Origin: Planctomycetia bacterium
GTDB taxonomy: Bacteria > Planctomycetota > Planctomycetia > Pirellulales > UBA1268
Direction: 5' to 3'
Assembly: GCA_009926295.1 (NCBI GenBank)
Contig: RFPF01000149.1
Location: 1 to 7,350 of the forward strand
DNA length: 7,350 bases
Under the pieces are notes generated by a model. That model did no database searches. It was not told the origin of the DNA and saw nothing but the letters and a program-made list of their open reading frames with translations. Each line of letters starts with the position of its first letter. Position 1 is the first letter of the stretch. The translations under genes and the position numbers were made by a program. Positions 1 through 5,503 of the stretch are shown here, in pieces.

Positions 1-728
1 AACGCAGCTTTCGCTACCGCGAGGTCGTGGACGGCGCCGGCACCGACGGGCGGCCGTGGATGAGCGCCGCGTGGCCGCTGGCGGCGGTGATCGTGCGGGA
101 GTTCGGCCGGTCGGGCTGGTTTTCCGACATCCGCGGCGCGTCGCGGGGCCTGGCGGGGGGCGGGCTCGTCGAGGATCTCCCGACCGACGGGTTCGACGGC
201 CTCGACAACGCCGCGACGCTGCGCGGGCCGACGGAGTCGTTCGTGACCGACGAACTGCAGCAAGAGCTCGACGCCGCCGGCCTCGTGCCGCTGTGTGCGA
301 CGGGCCCCGACGGCAAGGCCGTGTTCCACAGCAATGCCACGCTCCACCGCCCGGAGGCGTTCGACAGCCCGGCAACCTCGATGAACGCCCGCGTGTCGGC
401 GATGCTGCAGTACGTGCTGTGCGCCTCGCGGTTCGCGCACTATCTCAAGGTGCTCGCGCGGGACAAGCTCGGCAGTTTCACCGAGGCGCCGCAGTTCGAG
501 CGGTTCCTGTCGCAATGGGTCAACCAGTACGTCACGCCCGACGACCAGGCCTCCGCCGAGACGCGGGCCCGCATGCCGCTGCGGGCCGCCTCCGTGGAGG
601 TGCGCGAGGAGCCGGGCACGGCGGGTGCCTTCCGCGTCGTGATGCGGCTGCAGCCCCACTTCCAGATCGATCGGCTCGACGCCACGCTCAAGCTCGTCTC
701 GACCGTGCGCAAGACGAATTCCCGCTAG
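1..728 (+). CDS. tssC: TssC (VipB/ImpD) large T6SS sheath subunit, C-terminal part
   Basis: Large subunit of the contractile T6SS sheath; with TssB it forms the cytoplasmic tubule whose contraction drives the Hcp tube outward. The gene is cut by the window edge (first whole codon at base 3), leaving about 241 of the roughly 500 residues usual for the family; the stop is TAG at 726-728. The visible family signatures, in order, are WMSAAWPLAAVI, then GGGLVEDLPTDGF, then GPTESFVTDELQQELDAAGL leading into VPLC, then the highly conserved SRFAHYLKVLARDKLGSF, then PLRAASVEV, and finally PHFQIDRLDATLKLVS. These match the C-terminal half of TssC, including the beta strands that form the sheath handshake. 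A GTG at base 27 is internal, not the start. No frame disruption is seen. TssB would be expected just upstream, outside the window. Identification is firm. Confidence 0.95.
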   Translation, partial: RSFRYREVVDGAGTDGRPWMSAAWPLAAVIVREFGRSGWFSDIRGASRGLAGGGLVEDLPTDGFDGLDNAATLRGPTESFVTDELQQELDAAGLVPLCATGPDGKAVFHSNATLHRPEAFDSPATSMNARVSAMLQYVLCASRFAHYLKVLARDKLGSFTEAPQFERFLSQWVNQYVTPDDQASAETRARMPLRAASVEVREEPGTAGAFRVVMRLQPHFQIDRLDATLKLVSTVRKTNSR

Positions 729-736
729 GCACCACG

Positions 737-742
737 AAAGGA
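737..742 (+). promoter_or_regulatory. Shine-Dalgarno of the tagJ-like gene
   Basis: AAAGGA lies seven bases before the ATG at 750, inside the 21-base gap after the tssC stop. It selects the ATG at 750 over another ATG at 745, which is in a different frame. The tight spacing suggests co-transcription with tssC. Confidence 0.6.
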
Positions 743-749
743 CCATGCC

Positions 750-1566
750 ATGACGACCGCCCATGACTGTCTGAAAGCCGGAGACCTCGCCGCGGCGACC
801 GCCGCGGCCACGGCCGCGGTGAAGGCCGCCCCGAAGAGCCTGGAGGACCGCTGGCTGCTCGCGGAACTCCTGATCCTCGGAGGTCAGTTCGACCGGGCCG
901 ACGCGCAGTTCGACACGATGATGACGCTCGAGCCGCGGGTCGCGGTGGCGGCCGCGCCGATCCGCCAGCTCCTGCGGGCCGAGGCGGCGCGGCGGCAGTT
1001 CTTCGACGAGGGCCGCGTGCCGGAACTCCTCGACGGCGCGGGGCAGCAGGTGCGCGACCGGCTGGAGGCGTTCGTGCTCCTGCGGGCCGGACGGCCGGCC
1101 GACGCGGGCGCGGTAGCCGCCCGGGCGGAGATCGCGCGGCCCGCCCTCGGCGGGGTCGTCGTCATCGGCGGCGTCGAGCGGCCCTTCGCCGACTTCCGCG
1201 ATCTCGACGACGTCACGGCGGAGGTGTTCGAGGTGCTGACCCAGACCGGCAAGTATTACTGGATCGAGATGGCCCGGATCGGGAGCGTGGAGTTCGAGCC
1301 GCCGGCCCGGCCGCTCGACCTCGTGTGGCGGAAGGCGGGTGCCCGAGGCCTTCGACGCCACCGTGCATCTACCGGCCGTGTACGGCACGCTCACGAACGC
1401 CGACGACGCCTCGCGACTCGGCCGCCGCACCGAGTGGATCGGCGCGGAGAACGACGCCGTGGTGGGCGTCGGCCGCCGCTGCTTTGTGCTGGACGGGGAC
1501 GAAGAAATCGACATGATGGGCGTGGAGAGCCTCCGGTTCGACACTGCCACCGCCCCGGCCCCGTGA
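750..1566 (+). CDS. tagJ: TagJ/ImpE-family T6SS accessory protein, frameshifted
   Basis: TagJ (ImpE, HsiE) is a T6SS accessory protein; in characterised systems it binds the N-terminus of the small sheath subunit TssB. Residues 1-115 are Ala-rich and helical with TPR-like spacing. Residues 146-195 hold the ImpE signature: FRDLDDVTAEVFEVL, then TGKYYW, SVEFEPPARPLDLVWRKA. At about codon 196 (bases 1335-1341, GCGGGTG) the family sequence moves into the +1 frame. That frame continues with PEAFDATVHLPAVYG, RRTEWIG and GVGRRCFVLDGDEEIDMMGV, ending at TGA 1564-1566. Dropping one G restores a 271-residue product, a normal length for the family. Read without correction, the first frame gives a 304-residue protein ending at 1664 with a basic nonsense tail. 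The shift is either a sequencing or assembly error or a real inactivating mutation; no recognised slippery site supports programmed shifting. Family call is strong; functional state is unknown. Confidence 0.85.
1335..1341 (+). other. Frameshift site in the tagJ-like gene
   Basis: The ImpE homology leaves the frame that starts at 750 immediately after the WRKA residues and continues in the next frame. The simplest single event is one extra G in the GGG run at 1337-1339, since removing it gives ...RKA-VPEAFDATVHLPAVY without a gap. A two-base deletion would also explain it. Confidence 0.7.
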
Positions 1567-1612
1567 CCCGAACGCGCGCGTATCCATACGGCAAGCGTCC
1601 ACAGCACCACCC

Positions 1613-1620
1613 GAGGAGGA
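1613..1620 (+). promoter_or_regulatory. Strong Shine-Dalgarno before the small ORF at 1627
   Basis: GAGGAGGA ends six bases before the ATG at 1627. It is a near-perfect anti-16S match at ideal spacing, and the strongest ribosome binding site among the + strand genes here. It argues that a real gene began at 1627, whether or not it is still intact. Confidence 0.65.
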
Positions 1621-1626
1621 GCCTTC

Positions 1627-1800
1627 ATGAATGCATCCGGCATCGACACGCTGCACGTGGATGAAATGGCCGTCACGCGCGACGGCGAGGCTTCCCGGGG
1701 CGACGGGATCGAGCCACGGGATTGGATCGACGATGGGCACGCCTGCCGGCGGCGGGTCAGGCGACGGCGAGGTAACCGTGCTTCTTCAACTCCTCGGTGA
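1627..1800 (+). CDS. Small ORF (57 aa), probable 5' stump of a T6SS-operon gene
   Basis: The ORF starts at ATG 1627 behind a near-perfect Shine-Dalgarno, 60 bases after the tagJ-like stop, and ends at TGA 1798-1800. The first 39 or so residues look like ordinary soluble protein (MNASGIDTLHVDEMAV, then DWIDDGHA). The remainder turns into an Arg-rich run (CRRRVRRRRG) typical of reading a frame that is not selected. The last 44 bases overlap the 3' end of the minus-strand ADP-ribosyltransferase gene. I infer that the original gene was cut near 1740-1757 when the minus-strand cassette arrived. The product is not recognised: it does not look like Hcp or any named T6SS core subunit. It could also be a genuine short peptide. 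Confidence 0.4.
   Translation: MNASGIDTLHVDEMAVTRDGEASRGDGIEPRDWIDDGHACRRRVRRRRGNRASSTPR
1687..1737. repeat. Copy A of a diverged 51-bp direct repeat (partner at 3670-3720)
   Basis: This stretch matches 3670-3720 without gaps at about 39 of 51 positions by hand count, including 17 identical bases at its left end. The offset is a multiple of three. Read on the minus strand, both copies encode related peptides: here VDPIPWLDPVAPGSLAV, and in the methyltransferase IDPIPPLESIAPGSLDI, with conservative I/V and D/E exchanges. This may be a relic of a methyltransferase-like gene, or chance in GC-rich DNA. Confidence 0.35.
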
Positions 1801-3211
1801 GATACTGGAAAAGGGTGCCATCGGTCTTGAGTTGGCCGGCCCCGTCGGGCTTCACGCCGTTGACGTGCTGCTTGACACCGACGAGGTAGAGCACCAGATC
1901 GCCGATCTCTTCGTCGCTGCGGCCGCTTTTGATGGCGTCTCCGAGAAGCGTCTCCGCCTTCTGTGACGCCTCGCTTTTTTTGCGCAGGAAGCCAAAGGAG
2001 CGTCCCTGATAGCGGGCCAGAACCGTGCCGACGATCTCCTTCAGGCCCGGAGCGACGTCGTCCTGCCCCATGACGAAACTGACGACGAATTCGGGGTAGG
2101 TGAGCTGATCCTTGGGAGACATGAATTCGTTCGCCTCCGAGCCGAAATCGAAGAGCTTGTTCCCGCTGAAGCCGTGCGATACTGCGGAGTCGAATGTGCG
2201 CGTGTTGGGCGCGTGATACATCGGATTATCGTGCGCGATGGGGCGAAACTGATCCTCGATGCCCTGCCGACCGCCGAGTTTTTTTCTGATGCTCGCCAGC
2301 GCCGGGTAATACCTGACATTGCCGAGGATGACCCGCGCCAGGATGGTGGCTCGGGCTATTTTTCGCTTGGTCTCGAGCGAGCGACACGCGCACTCGAAGT
2401 CTCCGCAGAGCACGCAGCGGGTGTAGGTGAGGCCCTTGGCGAGTTCATTGGAGAAATACGATCCCTGCCCGAGCATGCCGTAGCGGGGGGCAGCCGCAGT
2501 GCCGTAGTTGCCGCCGTAGCGGGCGAGAAATCCGCCCCGGGTGATATTTTCGACGGCGTTGACGTCGGCACAGTGAAAGAGCATCGTTTCGCCGATCTCT
2601 GGATCGACGACCGGAAGGTGCCGCATGCCGTCGAGTCCCGGCTCGCTCGTCACCGCGTAGTAAACGGTGTTCGTGCCCATGGCCCCCGTGTAATGCTCCT
2701 TCATCTCCCGGCGGGCCGCCGCAAATTTCCACCAGACCGGCAGATTCTGGATGCAGATCACGTCGCGGACTGTCACGCGCCCCCCGGTCGGTGGCTGGAC
2801 TCCGGAATTCTTGTCGGCCTCCCGCAGACGGCGTTGGGCGATCGCCCGCTGGAATTCCGGAAACTGCGGCTTGCCGTCTGCCGTCCTCGCCTCGATGGTC
2901 CAACGCATCTTGTCCATGCGGGCATCTTCGCCGCGGGCGGATGTCACCGACTTGCTCTGCGACGTCTTTTCCACGAACTCCTTGATGGCCGCGAACACTT
3001 CCGAGTCGCCCGCGAGGCGAATGGCACGCGCCTGGTCGGGCAATTTGATGGGAAACTCGAGCGAGAAGTTGGGGCAGTTGCTCTGTGCGGTGATCCAGTA
3101 CGGGGGCACCGGATCCTTCGCGCCTGTTGCCGCGGGTCTGACGCCCGCAAACCGATGGCCGAACCCTGCCCGTGTCGCTTCTCCGGCATCGGCCGAGAAT
3201 CCCATCGACAT
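1757..3211 (-). CDS. PARP-type ADP-ribosyltransferase with tankyrase-like zinc motif; candidate T6SS effector
   Basis: Predicted to transfer ADP-ribose from NAD+ to a target; the target is unknown. The 484-residue product has three regions. Residues 1-145 are unrecognised, with no signal peptide, membrane segment, PAAR or WWE domain. Residues 148-174 resemble the strand-helix entry of PARP catalytic domains (VRDVICIQNLPVWWKFAAAR). Residues 208-382 are the catalytic fold: LFHC (H213), GFLARYGGNYG, YGMLGQGSYFSNELAKGLTY (Y252, Y263) and YPEFVVSF (E374), giving a complete H-Y-E triad. Between Y263 and the strand ATILARVILGN sits C266-x2-C269-x4-C274-x-C276, placed like the tankyrase zinc site. 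Oddities: the Gly after the catalytic His is Cys, and the PARP1 Ser904 equivalent is Gly260. Residues 385-484 are unrecognised. The start at ATG 3211 has AGGGAGGT at ideal spacing. Base use is visibly more AT-rich than the neighbours, with two A7 runs, suggesting transfer. Fold confident; effector role inferred from location only. Confidence 0.85.
   Translation of the reverse strand: MSMGFSADAGEATRAGFGHRFAGVRPAATGAKDPVPPYWITAQSNCPNFSLEFPIKLPDQARAIRLAGDSEVFAAIKEFVEKTSQSKSVTSARGEDARMDKMRWTIEARTADGKPQFPEFQRAIAQRRLREADKNSGVQPPTGGRVTVRDVICIQNLPVWWKFAAARREMKEHYTGAMGTNTVYYAVTSEPGLDGMRHLPVVDPEIGETMLFHCADVNAVENITRGGFLARYGGNYGTAAAPRYGMLGQGSYFSNELAKGLTYTRCVLCGDFECACRSLETKRKIARATILARVILGNVRYYPALASIRKKLGGRQGIEDQFRPIAHDNPMYHAPNTRTFDSAVSHGFSGNKLFDFGSEANEFMSPKDQLTYPEFVVSFVMGQDDVAPGLKEIVGTVLARYQGRSFGFLRKKSEASQKAETLLGDAIKSGRSDEEIGDLVLYLVGVKQHVNGVKPDGAGQLKTDGTLFQYLTEELKKHGYLAVA
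2386..2416 (-). other. Putative zinc-binding Cys cluster within the ADP-ribosyltransferase
   Basis: The codons for residues 266-276 spell C-x2-C-x4-C-x-C (C266, C269, C274, C276). Tankyrases carry C-x2-H-x4-C-x2-C at the same place, after the motif containing the nicotinamide-stacking Tyr and before the strand ending in VTLGK; here that strand ends in VILGN. The correspondence in position and spacing is seen directly; zinc binding is inferred. Coordinates are approximate to a few bases. Confidence 0.6.
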
Positions 3212-3327
3212 GAGAAACCTCCCTACGAGTCGGTCAGCCGTTGTTCATCGACACGACGATTTTTACCAGTGGTCCACACGGCATTGATGTCGTCTGCGCT
3301 GCAGCATAGCTGATTCCACGGCCCACT
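3212..3327 (-). other. Gap between methyltransferase and ADP-ribosyltransferase genes
   Basis: These 116 bases separate the two minus-strand genes. Apart from the Shine-Dalgarno nothing firm is visible. There is no credible terminator hairpin after the methyltransferase stop, so read-through into the downstream gene is plausible. A TAAAAA at 3260-3265 (minus strand) could act as a -10 element, but no -35 match stands at the proper distance. The sequence is more AT-rich than its surroundings on the left. Confidence 0.35.
3217..3224 (-). promoter_or_regulatory. Shine-Dalgarno of the ADP-ribosyltransferase gene
   Basis: On the minus strand AGGGAGGT lies five bases before the ATG at 3209-3211. 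It favours this start over a second in-frame ATG two codons later. Confidence 0.65.
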
Positions 3328-4911
3328 TCAGTCCTCCAGCCGCACGACGATTCCCTGCCGCAGCAGTTCCGGCAGCACTGTCGCGAGAAACTCGCCGCAG
3401 ATCTCCTGGCAGGCGTGCACGAGTTCGCCGCGGTCGGTGATCGGCCGGCCCGTCGTGTGCTCGCGGAGATGCTTGTCGGCAGCGATCAGGCGGTCGGCGA
3501 GCCGCAGGGGCAGTCTGTCGCTGCCGCCGGTCGTCAATTCGTCGAGGATCGCGGCGTGAAGGTCGCCGATCTCGTGGGCGGCACCGGTCAGCGTGCTGGC
3601 CAAGGCCACCTGCTCGTTGGCCAGATTCTCGCGGACGAGCGCACGGCGGTTGAACGGGAGCGGGATGTCGAGGCTTCCCGGGGCGATCGATTCGAGCGGC
3701 GGAATCGGGTCGATCACGGGCCCGCCCTCGACCCGCAAGAGCCCCGTCGCCACGCCGAGGTCGATCGCCTCGACGATGTCCGCAGGCGGGAATGCCGCGA
3801 GTTCGGCTGCAGCGAACAGGTCGGTGAACGTCCAGCCGCGGTTGCCGATCAGACCGAGCAATTCTTCATGGGGCGGGCCTGCGAGCCCGGCCGTCACGGC
3901 GCCGTATTTCACGGTGTGGGGCAGCGTCGCGTTGCGGATCGCCTTGCGGAAGTGGAGATCGGGGGCCGCCGCCACCCGCTCCGCCGGCGACCATGTCTCC
4001 CGAGGCGTCGCTGAAAACAGATCCCAGCGAAACATCGCGTTGATGTGGAAGTCTTTGAGGGTCTCGGTGGCCGCTAGGTCGAGGCCGGCGAACTGCGGGC
4101 CGAACTGCGGCGGGGAGCACAGCGGCACGTGGTTGTGGTGGTAGGTGGCGCGGCCGGCGTGGCCGAGGCCGAGGCCCGCGAACATGCCGATCACGTCGGC
4201 GGCGTCGAAGGCGGCCCAGTGCTCGTTGAGATACTCGTGGGCCACGTAGTGCGGATCGGCCTTCAGGAGCCGATCGACGAGCTGGGCGGCGAGCGGCTGA
4301 TCGTGAAACAGGGGGATGTCGGCCGCCCGCAACGCGGCGACCTCCGCGAGCGCGGCCCGCACGCGGGCGAGGCTGTCGCCCTCCACGCGGGCGGCGAAAT
4401 GCCTGATCAGCGAACGCACCGGCAGGAGGCTCGCCCAGCCCGGCATGCAGTTGTAGGTGACTTCGGCGATGCCGCCGGGGGCGAGGTGCCGCCGGAGGAT
4501 GCCGAAGATCGACTCCCGCGTCTCCGGGCTGACCCAGCTGAAGACGCCGTGCAGGGCGATGATGTCGAACTGTCCGAGGTCGGTGGGAAGATGGGCGAAG
4601 TCGGTGCCGAGCACGCGGACGTTTCCGAGCCCCGTCGCGGCGACCTCCCGGCGCATGTGCTCGACGTGCGCGGGGAGAAAATCGACACCCGTGAACTCGC
4701 CGGCCGGATTCGACGCGGCGAGGGCCAGGAGCGTGGTTCCGAAGCCGCAGCCGAGCTCGAGGAAGCGGAGGCCGGGGCCGCCCGCGGGCGGCCGGACGCC
4801 GTTGAGCGCGGCCACGTAGCGGATTCGGGCCGGAGCCATGAAGGGGTAATAGCCGGGGAGGTACGCGACGTCGCTGACGTAGCCGTCGGCATGGGCGGGA
4901 GACGTGGTCAT
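3328..4911 (-). CDS. Class I SAM-dependent methyltransferase with methyltransferase regulatory domain
   Basis: Predicted to move a methyl group from S-adenosylmethionine to an unknown acceptor. Residues 46-155 form the Rossmann-fold domain. SAM motif I is FLELGCGFGTT (50-60), the acidic end of the next strand is GVDF (D77), GTDF (D104) is the adenine-side acidic residue, and FDIIALHGVFSWV (115-127) is motif IV. The sequence RRHLAPGGIAEVTYNCMPGW (140-159) is typical of the group that carries a methyltransferase regulatory domain (Pfam MethyTransf_Reg type), which would cover about residues 200-285. Residues 290-527 are a further C-terminal region usual for long members but not assignable here. 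The start at ATG 4911 is supported by family-like sequence from residue 11 on (YVSDVAYLPGYYPF), though its Shine-Dalgarno is weak. Base use matches the T6SS genes, unlike the downstream ADP-ribosyltransferase. It may lead a two-gene minus-strand operon. Members occur in varied contexts; a link to T6SS function is inference. Confidence 0.85.
   Translation of the reverse strand: MTTSPAHADGYVSDVAYLPGYYPFMAPARIRYVAALNGVRPPAGGPGLRFLELGCGFGTTLLALAASNPAGEFTGVDFLPAHVEHMRREVAATGLGNVRVLGTDFAHLPTDLGQFDIIALHGVFSWVSPETRESIFGILRRHLAPGGIAEVTYNCMPGWASLLPVRSLIRHFAARVEGDSLARVRAALAEVAALRAADIPLFHDQPLAAQLVDRLLKADPHYVAHEYLNEHWAAFDAADVIGMFAGLGLGHAGRATYHHNHVPLCSPPQFGPQFAGLDLAATETLKDFHINAMFRWDLFSATPRETWSPAERVAAAPDLHFRKAIRNATLPHTVKYGAVTAGLAGPPHEELLGLIGNRGWTFTDLFAAAELAAFPPADIVEAIDLGVATGLLRVEGGPVIDPIPPLESIAPGSLDIPLPFNRRALVRENLANEQVALASTLTGAAHEIGDLHAAILDELTTGGSDRLPLRLADRLIAADKHLREHTTGRPITDRGELVHACQEICGEFLATVLPELLRQGIVVRLED
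3670..3720. repeat. Copy B of a diverged 51-bp direct repeat (partner at 1687-1737)
   Basis: This copy lies inside the methyltransferase gene and encodes residues about 398-414 (the DPIPPLESIAPGSL stretch) on the minus strand. It matches 1687-1737 at about 39 of 51 positions without gaps, with 17 identical bases at the left end. Confidence 0.35.
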
Positions 4912-4999
4912 GGCGGGATCTCGGCGCGGCCGGCGGAAGAGAGGTTTGGGTATAGTCTAGCCGGGCTCGCGTCCGGGCCCCTCGTCGAGGAGCCATCCT
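4912..4999. promoter_or_regulatory. Divergent intergenic region between methyltransferase gene and tssE
   Basis: The 88 bases lie between two divergently transcribed genes, so any promoters for both the minus-strand pair and the resumed tssE-tssF operon would be expected here. A small AT-rich island (TTTGGGTATAGTCTA, about 4945-4959) offers TATAGT at 4951-4956 as a possible -10 on the + strand, and its complement could serve the other direction. No convincing -35 element is seen on either strand. Promoter placement is inference from geometry. Confidence 0.35.
4987..4992 (+). promoter_or_regulatory. Shine-Dalgarno selecting the GTG start of tssE
   Basis: GAGGAG stands seven bases before GTG 5000-5002. 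It supports the GTG as the true start, and the protein aligned from there has the expected N-terminus of the family. Confidence 0.65.
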
Positions 5000-5503
5000 G
5001 TGGAACCAGCCCTGACCGGGGAGACGCCGCTCGTTCCGAGCCTGCTCGACCGCCTGCTCGACGACGATCCGGCCGTGAGCCGCGAGCCGCCGTGGCGGCA
5101 GGCGGCCGTGATCGCGAGCGTTCGCGCGGGCCTGTGCCGGGATCTCCGCGACCTGCTCAACGCCCGGCGGTATCTGTCGGACGCGGTCGATCGCTACCCC
5201 GAGGTCGCCTCGTCGCTGGCCAACTACGGGCTGCCCGACCTGCAGAGCCTGGAGATCCGCGAGGACCACGCGCTCCAGTCGCTGTGCCGCTCGATCGAGG
5301 AGACGATCCGGCGGTTCGAACCGCGGCTGCAGGACGTGCGGGTGGCTCCGCGGAGCGACGACGGGGGCCAGCGGCCGGCCGACCGCCGGGTGCGATTCGA
5401 CATCGAGGCGGTCCTGACGGTGGAGCCCCTGCGGGAGCCCGTGCTCCTGACGTCGGCCCTCGACGTCAACAACGGGGAGTTCGAAGTGGAGAGCCGGCGA
5501 TGA
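5000..5503 (+). CDS. tssE: TssE, gp25-like T6SS baseplate protein
   Basis: TssE is the baseplate wedge protein related to phage T4 gp25; it links the baseplate to the first sheath ring and is needed to start sheath polymerisation. The 167-residue length is normal. The order of motifs fits the family: SLLDRLLDD (14-22) near the N-terminus, VRAGLCRDLRDLLNARR (41-57), SSLANYGLPDL (71-81), IRRFEPRLQDVRV (103-115), and the final strands VRFDIEAVLTVEP and GEFEVESRR. Translation starts at GTG with a good Shine-Dalgarno; the TGA at 5501-5503 overlaps the tssF start as ATGA, indicating translational coupling. In well-studied loci tssE follows tagJ directly, but here it follows a 3.2-kb minus-strand cassette, so it probably needs its own promoter. 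Identification is firm. Confidence 0.93.
   Translation: MEPALTGETPLVPSLLDRLLDDDPAVSREPPWRQAAVIASVRAGLCRDLRDLLNARRYLSDAVDRYPEVASSLANYGLPDLQSLEIREDHALQSLCRSIEETIRRFEPRLQDVRVAPRSDDGGQRPADRRVRFDIEAVLTVEPLREPVLLTSALDVNNGEFEVESRR

Noticed and set aside
1335..1341. Programmed +1 frameshift in the tagJ-like gene
   Set aside because: There is no recognised slippery codon pair, stop-codon trigger or stimulating stem-loop. A single-base indel or sequence error is simpler.
1579..1592. CGTATCCATACG inverted repeat after the tagJ-like gene as a terminator
   Set aside because: The five-base stem has a two-base loop and no T-run follows, so it would not be a functional hairpin terminator.
1567..1664. C-terminal extension of the tagJ-like ORF to 1664
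   Set aside because: It is read only because of the upstream frameshift; the family sequence ends at 1566 in the neighbouring frame.
2174..3313. 379-codon + strand open frame opposite the ADP-ribosyltransferase
   Set aside because: It has no recognisable domain or good ribosome binding site, and the minus strand encodes a complete PARP-type catalytic domain.
4951..4956. TATAGT as a defined sigma-70 promoter of tssE
   Set aside because: No -35 match lies at a suitable distance on the + strand; I kept only the general divergent intergenic region as a feature.
3866..5269. 467-codon minus-strand open frame
   Set aside because: It overlaps the methyltransferase gene in another frame, is Arg/Pro-rich without motifs, and runs into the tssE coding region.
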